This document shows, piece after piece, positions 1 through 6,512 of a stretch of DNA of 64,000 nt; within the stretch, counting starts at the first letter, position 1; each line of letters starts with the position of its first letter. The notes below the pieces were generated by a model. It did not search any database and was not told the DNA's origin. It saw nothing but the letters and a program-made list of their open reading frames with translations. Source of the DNA: a virus; IMG/VR virus record IMGVR_UViG_3300009091_000015, positions 1-64,000 of that record, one strand, 5' to 3'. Both the position numbers and the translations under genes were made by a program.

Positions 1-83
1 GCTGCCTTCATCGTCACGGGTCGCCAGGTGAAGTCGTGGTCGGTTGCGGGGCGCTCCAGGATGATCCAGCCGGTCTCTTTCAT
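1..83 (-). CDS. partial small protein, N-terminus only
   Basis: The first 27 codons (MKETGWIILERP...) read leftward and run off the left edge. The ATG overlaps the TGA of the upstream 96-residue gene as ATGA, and GGAGACACC precedes it as a ribosome binding site. This makes it the next gene of the leftward operon. Too little is visible to name a function. Confidence 0.6.
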   Translation of the reverse strand, partial: MKETGWIILERPATDHDFTWRPVTMKA

Positions 84-370
84 GGTGTCTCCTCTCTTTT
101 CTTCTGAGTCAGCTGCTCCAGGTACGTCCCCATAGCCGAGATCATCTGGCTCAGGCATTCGCGGAGGTAGATGATCTCCTGCTTCTGGGCGGTGGTGACA
201 GCTTCTGCCAGCTTGGTCTTCTCGTCAGCTTGACGCCAGAAACTGCAGCAATCATCCGCGTGGGTCTCGGCTCTCTTGACGGCCAGCTCAAGGCAGCGCG
301 GGCAGGCGTCAACCTTCATGTCCCGGTGCTTCTTGTTCTTGCAGGGCCTGATGGGGAGGAAATCGCTCAT
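80..370 (-). CDS. hypothetical protein, 96 aa, Cys-containing with helical C-terminus
   Basis: The N-terminal third has a possible metal site, with Cys10, a CPRC motif near residue 23 and a CC pair near 41. Residues 50-90 look like one long amphipathic helix (AEAVTTAQKQEIIYLRECL). It overlaps the gene on each side by four bases (ATGA), so it is translated as part of the leftward operon that starts at 6322. I do not recognise the family. Confidence 0.7.
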   Translation of the reverse strand: MSDFLPIRPCKNKKHRDMKVDACPRCLELAVKRAETHADDCCSFWRQADEKTKLAEAVTTAQKQEIIYLRECLSQMISAMGTYLEQLTQKKREETP

Positions 371-591
371 GGCTTCTCCTCCTTGGTAGGAGGCTTCAGC
401 CCCTCCTCGTGGAAGAGCCAGGCTTCGAGCGCAATCGGGCGGAAGTAGTATTCGCGCCCGCCTGGTGGCTTCGAGCAGACCGCCCTCGGAAAGCGCCCGT
501 CCCGCGCCATCCTCCGCACATGGTCCTTGTTCATTCCGAGATACTCGGCGGCGTCGGCAATCGTCCAGAGCGTTGATGGTGCCTTGCTCAT
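367..591 (-). CDS. AlpA/excisionase-like helix-turn-helix DNA-binding protein, 74 aa
   Basis: Residues 8-40 (LWTIADAAEYLGM...HVRRMARDGRFP) have the usual pattern of small MerR/AlpA-type winged-helix proteins, followed by an aromatic-rich wing (REYYFRPIALEAWL) and a charged tail. Family members act as excisionases or transcription activators. The start at 591 is chosen because GGAGGAGACCGC lies directly before it; the open frame extends further upstream only as an overlap with the 82-residue gene. No integrase is visible nearby, so a regulatory role is as likely as an excisionase role. Confidence 0.75.
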   Translation of the reverse strand: MSKAPSTLWTIADAAEYLGMNKDHVRRMARDGRFPRAVCSKPPGGREYYFRPIALEAWLFHEEGLKPPTKEEKP

Positions 592-836
592 GCGGTCTCC
601 TCCATGCAGGGTAGCGCAGCCTGCGACGGACGGTGCAGCTTGTAGCGGGCGTAGCGCTTGCCGGAAGCCAGGTCGTTCTCCCACTGCGTCTCGATGTTCA
701 TCCCAAGCTGCCGCAGCTCCTCGATCCTCGCGGCGAGCCGGAAGCAGCCGAAGCTCTCCAGGGCATCAATGGCGGTCAGCTCACGCCCGTCCCAGAGAGC
801 CTGCCTGATCTGACTGGTCTGCGATCTCCTGCTCAT
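588..836 (-). CDS. helix-turn-helix protein, HTH_39-like, 82 aa
   Basis: The pattern RQALWDGRELTAIDALESFG followed by CFRLAARIEELRQLG and KRYARYKL is that of the small phage winged-helix proteins grouped as HTH_39. The first helices pair with a recognition helix (ARIEELRQLGMNI), and a beta hairpin closes the fold. It overlaps the AlpA-like gene by four bases, so two DNA-binding proteins are co-translated. Its target is unknown. Confidence 0.75.
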   Translation of the reverse strand: MSRRSQTSQIRQALWDGRELTAIDALESFGCFRLAARIEELRQLGMNIETQWENDLASGKRYARYKLHRPSQAALPCMEETA

Positions 837-1033
837 GTCTTCTCTCCTTCCTCCCGCCGCTTCAAGTCCCAGATGATGAGCCTGCGGGCGTACCGGCAGG
901 CCAGCTTCACGTCCCGCAGCTTCGCCCCCTGCCAGTCGGGCGGGATGAAGCCGGAGGTAATCTGGTTCTCGGTCCTGTTGACGATGATCCCCAGCCCTCT
1001 CAACACCCGGCAGCCGATCCCCGGCCTCCTCAT
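833..1033 (-). CDS. hypothetical basic protein, 66 aa
   Basis: The ATG overlaps the upstream stop as TGATG and the 3' end overlaps the next start as ATGA, so it belongs to the leftward operon. The protein is basic (12 Arg in 66) with a C-terminal helix RYARRLIIWDLKRREE. I do not recognise the family. Confidence 0.6.
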   Translation of the reverse strand: MRRPGIGCRVLRGLGIIVNRTENQITSGFIPPDWQGAKLRDVKLACRYARRLIIWDLKRREEGEKT

Positions 1034-1431
1034 CACCGCCCCCTCAGCCTGCGCCAGAAGCGCCGCAGGGCGTACCACGCCTCGTCCAGGTAGTGGTTGA
1101 TGATGATGACCGGGAAGTGCTTGACGACCAGCTGGTGGCCCGCTAGAGCCTCGTCCCAGGTGGAGTAGCGGCGCTGGTAGATGTCGGCGTAGTGGCGCTT
1201 GCCGCCATGGAAGAAGATCATCGTCTCGAACAGGTGCGGCGGTCCGTCGCCCCAGTTGTGATCCAGCCCCAGAAACACCGTCGATACCCACCACCAGTGC
1301 CAGCGGTACTCCTGCTTGACGATCTTCGCCTCCCGGTTCCCGCACATCTTGGCCCAGGTTTCGAGGTCGGTCGGGACGGCCTTGTGGTTCTCGTCCAGCA
1401 CCCAGTACATCCCCATTGGGAAGTCGCTCAT
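1033..1431 (-). CDS. conserved phage hypothetical protein, 132 aa
   Basis: The sequence opens MYWVLDENHKAVPTDLETWAK and continues through STVFLGLDHNWG, PHLFETMIFF and RYSTWDEALAGH. This block pattern recurs in small proteins of many tailed phages, whose biochemical role is not known. It is rich in Trp, Tyr and His. The start at 1431 overlaps the stop of the Tat-like gene (ATGA) and has GGAGGCAAC upstream. Translational coupling suggests co-expression with the exported protein before it. Confidence 0.75.
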   Translation of the reverse strand: MSDFPMGMYWVLDENHKAVPTDLETWAKMCGNREAKIVKQEYRWHWWWVSTVFLGLDHNWGDGPPHLFETMIFFHGGKRHYADIYQRRYSTWDEALAGHQLVVKHFPVIIINHYLDEAWYALRRFWRRLRGR

Positions 1432-1877
1432 GTTGCCTCCTCTCCGATGATGTCGATGTCCAGGTCGAACGAGGCGGTGTCGTTCTGCGCGATGTAGGCG
1501 GGATTCTCCCAGTTGTTGAACCTGCCAGCCGCCACCACATGGCCAGTGTTCTCGTCGTAGACCTCGTACCTGTCCACCAGCCCCCAGTTGCCCTCGGCCC
1601 GAGGGAACTCGGCCCGCAGCCTGGTGGTGCCGAGCGGCTGGATCTTGCCGTTCCAGGACTCGGCCAGGACACGGCGGTAGCCCCGGCCCGAGACCTCCTC
1701 CTCCCCGTGCAGCAGCGCCACCCGCAGGCGGGTGTTCTCCCAACCCTCCCCAACCCCGGTCCCGGTGTAGTTCTTGGCCGAGACCTCCGGAGCCATCTCC
1801 GTTGCGAACCCGAGCTTCGCCGCCAGCGGCAGCGCCGCCAGCAACCCGAACAGCCCTCTACGTGTCGTCCCGCTCAT
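1428..1877 (-). CDS. exported protein with twin-arginine-like signal, 149 aa
   Basis: The N-terminus has a twin-arginine pattern (TTRRGLFGLLAALPLAAKLGFA): two Arg, a hydrophobic core of about 14 residues and a small-residue cleavage region near residue 25. The mature part has a beta-rich pattern with aromatic residues (RYEVYDENTGHVVAAGRFNNW). Tat signals direct folded proteins across the inner membrane. A Tat-routed phage protein could alter the host envelope, but its function is unknown. GGAGGTCTGAG precedes the ATG. Confidence 0.7.
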   Translation of the reverse strand: MSGTTRRGLFGLLAALPLAAKLGFATEMAPEVSAKNYTGTGVGEGWENTRLRVALLHGEEEVSGRGYRRVLAESWNGKIQPLGTTRLRAEFPRAEGNWGLVDRYEVYDENTGHVVAAGRFNNWENPAYIAQNDTASFDLDIDIIGEEAT

Positions 1878-1878
1878 C

Positions 1879-2343
1879 TCAGACCTCCAACCTTTCGGTG
1901 AGGCCAGCCAGCCGCCCGTGAATCTGATCGAGAACCCGGTTGTGCTGGTGCAGCATCTGCGCGAGTCCAGAGAGCCCAGGAGTCTCTATGCCGGGGTCTT
2001 TGGCCTCGTTCCTGGGGCTCGGTGGGCTGCAGACTGGCTGCAACCTCGCCTCCAGGTTCTCGATACAGCGCATGATCGCTCCGCTGATGGACTGCTGCGC
2101 TGCCAGGAGCTGCTCGATGGGAGTTGCGGGGGTTGGGATAGCCTGTCCGAGCCCTCCCGCCACCCCTGATCGCAACGTGCAGCCAGTCATCGGCGGCTCA
2201 GGCCCGTAGTTTCCTCTCGGCATCGTCGGCTCCAGGTACTTCCTGATGGCAGCTTCGGCAATCTCTCGTGGAACTTCCCTGGCGTCGTTGTCCGGGCCTC
2301 GGTAGTTGTTCATGTTGAAATTTGGGCTCAAGGTGTCAGTCAT
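1879..2343 (-). CDS. hypothetical protein, 154 aa
   Basis: The N-terminal half is Pro/Asn-rich and probably flexible (MNNYRGPDNDAREVPREIAE). The C-terminal 75 residues look helical, with coiled-coil-like stretches (IEQLLAAQQSISGAIMRCIENLEARL and LAQMLHQHNRVLDQIHGRLAGL). GGAGGAGAACC precedes the start, and the start codon region overlaps the upstream 78-residue gene. No family recognised. Confidence 0.65.
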   Translation of the reverse strand: MTDTLSPNFNMNNYRGPDNDAREVPREIAEAAIRKYLEPTMPRGNYGPEPPMTGCTLRSGVAGGLGQAIPTPATPIEQLLAAQQSISGAIMRCIENLEARLQPVCSPPSPRNEAKDPGIETPGLSGLAQMLHQHNRVLDQIHGRLAGLTERLEV

Positions 2344-2572
2344 GGTTCTCCTCCACCAGCTTCAGGTCGCCCTGCAGCTGCATCCTCAGTCGCTTGGCCA
2401 GGATCTCCCCCGTCACCTTGCTCAGGATCTCCCGCATCGTCTCGTAGTCCCTCCAGGGCAGCAGCGCCCAGGCCCCGTCCTCGGCTGGCGTCACGTACTC
2501 CGTAACCTGCAGCGGGAAAGGGTGCCCGTACAGCGGCCTCGCTTGCAAATTCACTCTCCTCACCTCACTCAT
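2336..2572 (-). CDS. hypothetical protein, 78 aa
   Basis: A compact N-terminal beta pattern (VTEYVTPAEDGAWALLPWRDYE) is followed by a helical C-terminus (MREILSKVTGEILAKRLRMQL). The start at 2572 overlaps the 3' end of the 97-residue gene, and the 3' end overlaps the next start. The block ALLPWRDYE resembles AIVPWEEWE in the 69-residue protein at 3907-4116, so the two may be distant paralogues. Confidence 0.65.
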   Translation of the reverse strand: MSEVRRVNLQARPLYGHPFPLQVTEYVTPAEDGAWALLPWRDYETMREILSKVTGEILAKRLRMQLQGDLKLVEENHD

Positions 2573-2858
2573 CGCCCACCACCTTCCTGCCTTCTTCGGC
2601 CAGCAGGCCAAACAGCGCCATGACTTGGGCGGCTGGCAGACGCACCTTGATGTACTCGCGCAGCCTCTCGATCTCCTGCTTGGCGTCCTCGAACAGTTCG
2701 CTCGTGACTTCCGTGCTGGGATCTTCGAGCCTCTCCACGATGTCCCTCTTCCCGTCAACTCTCATCTTGCCCTCCAGCCACTTCACGATTGGTTCCAGGT
2801 CCGGGTACAGCCGGTGCAGGTATTTGCGATTCGTCTCGCCGGGTTCCCTCTCACTCAT
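2565..2858 (-). CDS. hypothetical helical acidic protein, 97 aa
   Basis: This is a mostly helical, charged protein (SELFEDAKQEIERLREYIKVRL) with no Cys or clear motif. It lies three bases after the 40-residue membrane protein and overlaps the next gene by eight bases. GTAGGGG precedes its start. Function unknown. Confidence 0.65.
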   Translation of the reverse strand: MSEREPGETNRKYLHRLYPDLEPIVKWLEGKMRVDGKRDIVERLEDPSTEVTSELFEDAKQEIERLREYIKVRLPAAQVMALFGLLAEEGRKVVGDE

Positions 2859-2861
2859 CCC

Positions 2862-2984
2862 CTACCTCCCTCCGATCAGCGCCAGGGACAGCGCCTTCAC
2901 CGCCCACCATGAGATCATCACAAAGACCACCACCCAGGCGAGGCCGACGAGAACCCAGAGCGCTGAGAAGAACCGCTTACTCAT
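2862..2984 (-). CDS. small single-span membrane protein, 40 aa
   Basis: After a basic start (MSKRFF), residues 7-37 form one hydrophobic span (SALWVLVGLAWVVVFVMISW). The start overlaps the last codons of the upstream 120-residue gene and has GGAGAAGG before it. It is one of several tiny membrane peptides in the early regions (see also 3528-3617, 52210-52293 and 59696-59883). Such peptides can act at the inner membrane, but no role can be assigned. Confidence 0.6.
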   Translation of the reverse strand: MSKRFFSALWVLVGLAWVVVFVMISWWAVKALSLALIGGR

Positions 2985-3339
2985 CCTTCTCCTCCAGCAG
3001 CGGGTGGGGGATGTAGCGGAAGGTTCCCCATTCCGTCTTCGCCTCCCGCATCCCCATCGCCTTGAGCATCCGCTCGTGGTCCTGCGGCGTCATCTCCGCG
3101 AGCTTGTCCACCATCCGCTTGAACGTCGCCTCCCACTCCCAGTCCTCGGAGGCTGGGATCAGGCCGTCGTCGATGATCCTGTGGATGCAGTTGCAGATGT
3201 CCCGCTTTGCGTTGTCGCTTTCGTTCTCCCAGGCGATGCAGCTCGTGACCGTGATGAGCCCTATCTCGGCGTTGATCTCCTGGATGTGCTTGTGCCAGGC
3301 GCGGGCGATCTTCTCGACGTACTGCTCGGTGTCACTCAT
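2977..3339 (-). CDS. hypothetical protein, 120 aa
   Basis: An acidic, helical protein with Cys residues at about 34, 49 and 51 (CIAWENESDNAKRDICNCI) and several Trp. The C-terminal helix KRMVDKLAEMTPQDHERMLKAMG is followed by a beta-like tail. It overlaps both neighbours, in line with coupled translation. No family recognised. Confidence 0.65.
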   Translation of the reverse strand: MSDTEQYVEKIARAWHKHIQEINAEIGLITVTSCIAWENESDNAKRDICNCIHRIIDDGLIPASEDWEWEATFKRMVDKLAEMTPQDHERMLKAMGMREAKTEWGTFRYIPHPLLEEKDE

Positions 3340-3535
3340 GGCGCGGCCTCCCCGTCAGCCCGCAGTAGCCGGTAGGCTCCCCCACGTCGGCGTCACCGAC
3401 CTTGCGCTCCCGCCCCGTCCACCTCCAGCCCATGCAGTCCGAGCCGAGGCAAGTGCGGAAAGGACCGCTAATGAGGCTCATCGGGCACCACTTCGTGTGG
3501 ATCGCTTCCTTCTCCGTCACTTCGTTCTCAGTCAT
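3332..3535 (-). CDS. Cys-containing hypothetical protein, 67 aa
   Basis: Four Cys are spaced along the protein (KWCPM, TCLGSDCMGWRW, GYCGL), with the CMGWRW block typical of small phage and bacterial metal- or redox-type mini-proteins. The start overlaps the upstream 29-residue membrane gene and the end overlaps the next start. A zinc knuckle is possible but not shown. Confidence 0.65.
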   Translation of the reverse strand: MTENEVTEKEAIHTKWCPMSLISGPFRTCLGSDCMGWRWTGRERKVGDADVGEPTGYCGLTGRPRHE

Positions 3536-3617
3536 CTCGCCTCCCCCGCCAGTAGTAGCCCCCGCCGCCGAGGAACAGGACGAGGAGGACGATGATGAGA
3601 AGTGTCGTCGTGCTCAT
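3528..3617 (-). CDS. tiny membrane protein, 29 aa
   Basis: Residues 4-22 are almost purely aliphatic (TTLLIIVLLVLFLGGGG), followed by YYWRGRRDD. This is a single transmembrane span with a basic C-terminus. The start overlaps the end of the upstream gene (ATGA-type) and has a GGGAGTGAACC leader. It is small enough to be missed by gene finders. Function unknown. Confidence 0.55.
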   Translation of the reverse strand: MSTTTLLIIVLLVLFLGGGGYYWRGRRDD

Positions 3618-3910
3618 GGTTCACTCCCTTTCGTGTTGATCTCCGTTGGTAATGGCTTCACCTCACCGTCCAAGGCGCGGAGGGCGTCGTCCAACGCTCC
3701 ACCGCCAAAGCAATGGCGATGCGGTCGCGCCGCGTCCACAACCGCTTGCATATCCCTCACCCGATCCTCAAGCCGCAACTCGTACACGCCGCGTCCATCT
3801 CTGTCGTCACGTAGGTCAGCAATCACCGCTTGCAGGCGGGCGATTTCGGCATCCTTCTCCTCAATGATCCGCTCATACCGGACAGCGACGTGGTCTGCAA
3901 TATCCATCAT
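3614..3910 (-). CDS. coiled-coil hypothetical protein, 98 aa
   Basis: Residues 10-55 form a clear coiled coil (YERIIEEKDAEIARLQAVIADL). The second half contains VVDAARPHRHCFGGGALDDALRALDGEVKP. The block VVDAAR...LDGEVKP also occurs in the next gene (3907-4116), so these two neighbours share a C-terminal motif and probably derive from a duplication. GGTGAAGCC precedes the start. Confidence 0.65.
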   Translation of the reverse strand: MMDIADHVAVRYERIIEEKDAEIARLQAVIADLRDDRDGRGVYELRLEDRVRDMQAVVDAARPHRHCFGGGALDDALRALDGEVKPLPTEINTKGSEP

Positions 3911-4116
3911 GGCTTCACCTCGCCGTCCAGAACTTGGAAAGCGTGGAAGAGTTCAATCGAAACATCGTTCTCTTCCAGCATCTCCCGCGCCGCGTCCACT
4001 ACCGCTTGCACCTTCTCCCACTCCTCCCACGGGACGATGGCGAACGGCCCGCCGCTGTCGTAGAGCAGCACCTCCTCATCGTGGCCGGTCAGGTAGGCAC
4101 GTCGAACGTCACTCAT
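3907..4116 (-). CDS. hypothetical protein, 69 aa, paralogue of neighbour's C-terminus
   Basis: The start MSDVRRAYLTGHDEEVLLYDSG leads into AIVPWEEWEKVQAVVDAAREML and ends LDGEVKP. The last 35 residues match the pattern of the adjacent 98-residue gene (VQAVVDAAR and LDGEVKP). It overlaps the genes on both sides. Function unknown. Confidence 0.65.
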   Translation of the reverse strand: MSDVRRAYLTGHDEEVLLYDSGGPFAIVPWEEWEKVQAVVDAAREMLEENDVSIELFHAFQVLDGEVKP

Positions 4117-4369
4117 GCTTCACCTCACCGCACCGGATGTCTTCGGCAAAGCTATTCGGCAAGACATCTCCTCTCGCCTCGACCGTGGCGCGATTCCGTT
4201 CGGCCGCTCGATCAACGCGCCGCGCCAAGCACTCGCAGCACGTGCGTACCCATGTCATGCCTCGGCTATTGCGGTTGCCATACAGCATGAAAGTCTCACC
4301 CGTCTCAATCACGCCGCCACACTCGTTGCACTTGGTTGGCGACTGCGAGGCGCAAGTCTTCGCTTTCAT
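4109..4369 (-). CDS. zinc-ribbon-like hypothetical protein, 86 aa
   Basis: Two CxxC-type pairs, CNECGG near residue 14 and CCEC near residue 44, frame a segment with conserved aromatic residues (FMLYGNRNS). This is the usual layout of a zinc ribbon. The tail is basic and helical (RRVDRAAERNRATVEAR). GGAGGTGAAGCC directly precedes the start at 4369, which decides against the longer open frame upstream. Protein or nucleic-acid binding is possible. Confidence 0.65.
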   Translation of the reverse strand: MKAKTCASQSPTKCNECGGVIETGETFMLYGNRNSRGMTWVRTCCECLARRVDRAAERNRATVEARGDVLPNSFAEDIRCGEVKHE

Positions 4370-4373
4370 GGCT

Positions 4374-4943
4374 TCACCTCCCCCTGTAGCCGCAGCGGTC
4401 CAGCCAAAGGAGGAAGCGGCTCCAGCAGCGGGAGACCCAGCACTTCGGATAGAGGCACTCGATCTGCTCGTGAGAGAGCTTGATGTGTCCGCCCGTGGTG
4501 ATGGCGGCAACTTCCTCGCGGAATTCCGCGACGGCCTCGCTCACGCTCTGCTGCTTGGGCGGCATTCCGAGCGCCCCGAACAGAAAAGCGGTCTCCATGT
4601 CGAAGGGCTGCTGCCTCTGCGCCGCCCCCCTCCCCGGCTGATCGAAGCGGAGGATGGCGTTCGAGCCGCAGTTCTTGCAGTGCTCGGGCTTCTCCTCGAA
4701 GCGAGAGCCGCAGTGGTCACACTTCCACATCTCGATCTGGCGCATACCCTCACCGGAGGGGCCAGCCCACCTTGGGTGGAATGGGTAGCCTCCGAGGTAG
4801 GGCTGCTGACCCCAGAGGTTCATCTGCTGCTGGGTGCTGCCTGGATAGAACCCGCCGAAGCCCCCGTAGGGATACTCGCCCCAGTAGGTGCCTGGGATGG
4901 GCCAGCGGCTGTAGGCGTCCATGCTACCCATTGCCGTTGACAT
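4374..4943 (-). CDS. Gly/Tyr-rich protein with central zinc ribbon, 189 aa
   Basis: Residues 1-65 are rich in Gly, Pro, Tyr and Trp (YPYGGFGGFYPG). Residues 74-95 hold a zinc ribbon (WKCDHCGSRFEEKPEHCKNCG). The C-terminal part is helical (VSEAVAEFREEVAAI), then Cys-rich. The start at 4943 has no strong ribosome binding site; translation may be coupled to the overlapping 78-residue gene, and 4922 is an alternative start. Function unknown. Confidence 0.65.
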   Translation of the reverse strand: MSTAMGSMDAYSRWPIPGTYWGEYPYGGFGGFYPGSTQQQMNLWGQQPYLGGYPFHPRWAGPSGEGMRQIEMWKCDHCGSRFEEKPEHCKNCGSNAILRFDQPGRGAAQRQQPFDMETAFLFGALGMPPKQQSVSEAVAEFREEVAAITTGGHIKLSHEQIECLYPKCWVSRCWSRFLLWLDRCGYRGR

Positions 4944-5160
4944 CCACGACAGGCGGGGTGCGGAGCGGGAGGATCTTGTTCCACAGCTCGTTTGGAACCT
5001 TCACGCTGTGGTGGCCAGCACTGAAGTCCCATTCGTCGTAGCACTGCGCTACCTCCCGCAGGAGGCTGCGTAGCGCATCGACCTCGCAGCCAATGCAGTG
5101 CTCGCTGTGACCGTTCTTGTGCTCCTTGCACGCAGCGTAGGTATTGATGTACTCGCTCAT
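4924..5160 (-). CDS. hypothetical Cys-rich protein, 78 aa
   Basis: The start at 5160 has GAAAGGAGAGAAGGC upstream, better than the in-frame start ten codons earlier. The motif ACKEHKNGHSEHCIGCEVDALRSLLR combines Cys and His residues able to bind one metal ion with a helix. The middle is aromatic (CYDEWDFSAGHH). The family is not recognised, though similar small CxxC...ALR proteins are common in phage early regions. Confidence 0.65.
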   Translation of the reverse strand: MSEYINTYAACKEHKNGHSEHCIGCEVDALRSLLREVAQCYDEWDFSAGHHSVKVPNELWNKILPLRTPPVVDVNGNG

Positions 5161-5179
5161 GCCTTCTCTCCTTTCAGCT

Positions 5180-5476
5180 TTACTCGTCATCCTCCCACGA
5201 GGAGTCGTAGGGGGCTTCCCAGTCGGAGTCGTTGTTGTCCGGTTTCGGGTTGGCGAAGTCTTGGATGCCGAGCGCGGCCACGGTGTCCTCGTAGATGTGC
5301 TCGCTCGCCTTGGATGGAGGCGCTGCTACTCGCACTCGCGGCGGGGAGAACAGAAGAACGCCAATGTCGCCGCACCTCGGGCAGTCAAGTTCTCCCTTCG
5401 GCTTCTTCTTGGTCGAGAACGACAGCGCATCCCAGCGGTGCTTACAGCTCTGACAGCGGTACTCATAGATCGGCAT
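5180..5476 (-). CDS. FmdB-type zinc-ribbon protein, 98 aa
   Basis: The N-terminus MPIYEYRCQSCKHRWDAL followed by LDCPRCGD is the hallmark of the FmdB/CxxC_CxxC_SSSS regulatory zinc-ribbon family: two CxxC pairs about 24 residues apart binding one zinc. The C-terminal half is acidic and disordered (NNDSDWEAPYDSSWEDDE). Such proteins are thought to bind nucleic acid or protein partners; the partner here is unknown. It overlaps the next gene by 14 bases. Confidence 0.8.
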   Translation of the reverse strand: MPIYEYRCQSCKHRWDALSFSTKKKPKGELDCPRCGDIGVLLFSPPRVRVAAPPSKASEHIYEDTVAALGIQDFANPKPDNNDSDWEAPYDSSWEDDE

Positions 5477-5750
5477 CGTCAGCCTCCGGTTGCCAGTCGG
5501 TCTTCGGAATCTCTCTCCCCTCTCTTTCCATCTCCATCCACCTGTCTGCGGCTTCCATCCATAGCGATCTGGCAAACGGGACCATCGGGCAGCTTGGCTC
5601 GTGGAGAACCCCGTCGAGCGTCTCCTCCGGCTCCTTGCAAGTGCAGGGCGGAACCATGTGGTTTTCCTTCGCAACTGCAAGAAGTTTTGTGGCCTCCTCT
5701 CTGACGATGGGGTTCTGCCAGAGGTAGCGGCCAATCATGCCCCGGCTCAT
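5463..5750 (-). CDS. hypothetical protein, 95 aa
   Basis: The ATG at 5750 overlaps the sulfotransferase-like stop (ATGA), so translation is coupled. The sequence contains CTCKEPEETLDGVLHEPSCPM, a Cys-rich patch that may bind metal, and an amphipathic helix (ARSLWMEAADRWMEMEREG). The family is not recognised. A GTG four codons upstream is an alternative start. Confidence 0.6.
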   Translation of the reverse strand: MSRGMIGRYLWQNPIVREEATKLLAVAKENHMVPPCTCKEPEETLDGVLHEPSCPMVPFARSLWMEAADRWMEMEREGREIPKTDWQPEADDADL

Positions 5751-6322
5751 CGGTAGTCCCACCGCTTGCAGAAGGCAGACTCAGCCGCAAGGAGTCGCTC
5801 GCGCTGGTGCTGCCCGAATCGAGTCCGCTCGCGCAGCGCGTGGTCCGTGACGTTCTCGCGGTGCCAGTTCTCGATAGTGTGTGCCTTGTAGGGTTGCCCG
5901 GCAGCGTCGAGGATCTGGCACAGCGCCTCTGGTAGATCCTCCACCCTCGCAACCATCCAGCAGGGTCTCTCATACTCCTCGAACATCAGGCTGATCGGCG
6001 GCGTCTTCTCCTCTAGGACGCGCTCCACGAAGTCGCAGAAGCACTCGTCTTTGCGATACCACTCCTCGAAGATGCCAGCCGGAGAATTCTCAATCCCGGT
6101 GCCAACGGCGTCCATCTCCATCCACATCGACTTGAGCCAATTCGCCGGGTGGCGCACGAACATGAAGGCTCGCCGCCCTGGCGGCGGAGTCACCACCTGG
6201 TGGTCCTTCCCGAGCTTCCCGGCCAGCTTCACCCCGGCCTTGGGTAAGACGGTCTTCACCCACACCCCGGCAGTCTTCGGGACATGAAGAAACACGAGCT
6301 TGTCGGCAACCAAAAACGCCAT
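5747..6322 (-). CDS. sulfotransferase-like protein, 191 aa
   Basis: The N-terminus carries the 5'-phosphosulfate-loop pattern of PAPS-dependent sulfotransferases (LVFLHVPKTAG, residues 9-19), and residues 52-66 match the 3'-phosphate-binding pattern (AFMFVRHPANWLKSM). Such enzymes move sulfate from PAPS to a sugar or small-molecule hydroxyl. At 191 residues it is near the small end of the family. It is the first gene of the leftward operon, after a good SD (GGAGGT) and a promoter-like sequence. A role in modifying host surface polysaccharide or a metabolite is inference. Confidence 0.75.
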   Translation of the reverse strand: MAFLVADKLVFLHVPKTAGVWVKTVLPKAGVKLAGKLGKDHQVVTPPPGRRAFMFVRHPANWLKSMWMEMDAVGTGIENSPAGIFEEWYRKDECFCDFVERVLEEKTPPISLMFEEYERPCWMVARVEDLPEALCQILDAAGQPYKAHTIENWHRENVTDHALRERTRFGQHQRERLLAAESAFCKRWDYR

Positions 6323-6351
6323 TCGCAGACCTCCTTACTTGACCTCGCACG

Positions 6352-6380
6352 ATTTTCCACGATGTTGCACGGCACGTCAA
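6352..6380 (-). promoter_or_regulatory. sigma70-like promoter for leftward operon
   Basis: On the minus strand TTGACG (6380-6375) and GAAAAT (6357-6352) are separated by 17 bases and lie about 30 bases upstream of the sulfotransferase-like start. The -35 is good; the -10 is weak. Activity is inferred from spacing and position only. Confidence 0.4.
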
Positions 6381-6390
6381 GGACCAGCCA

Positions 6391-6422
6391 CCGCTCTCCC
6401 TCGCAAAGCTCGGGGAGAGCGG
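6391..6422. promoter_or_regulatory. 10-bp inverted repeat between divergent promoters
   Basis: CCGCTCTCCC (6391-6400) and GGGAGAGCGG (6413-6422) are perfect inverted repeats around a 12-base centre. It sits between the leftward (6380) and rightward (6450) promoter-like sequences, so it could be an operator for both. A neighbouring HTH protein (6513-6755) is an obvious candidate binder, by position only. Confidence 0.4.
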
Positions 6423-6449
6423 GGCTGACAAAACTGACAGAACGACCGC

Positions 6450-6477
6450 TTGACACTTGACACCTGCGCGGTAGAGT
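6450..6477 (+). promoter_or_regulatory. sigma70-like promoter for rightward genes
   Basis: TTGACA (6450-6455) and TAGAGT (6472-6477) are separated by 16 bases. A second TTGACA follows directly at 6457-6462, giving a tandem TTGACAcTTGACA. The first start codon downstream is at 6513. Inferred from sequence only. Confidence 0.45.
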
Positions 6478-6512
6478 TCTGAGTGGCGACTGCCAACAAC
6501 GGAGGAAGGCAC

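Noticed and set aside
3402-4940. Long plus-strand ORF opposite the leftward early genes
   Set aside because: It covers several well-formed minus-strand genes with strong SD sequences and ATGA overlaps; its protein is Arg/Pro/Ser-rich shadow sequence.
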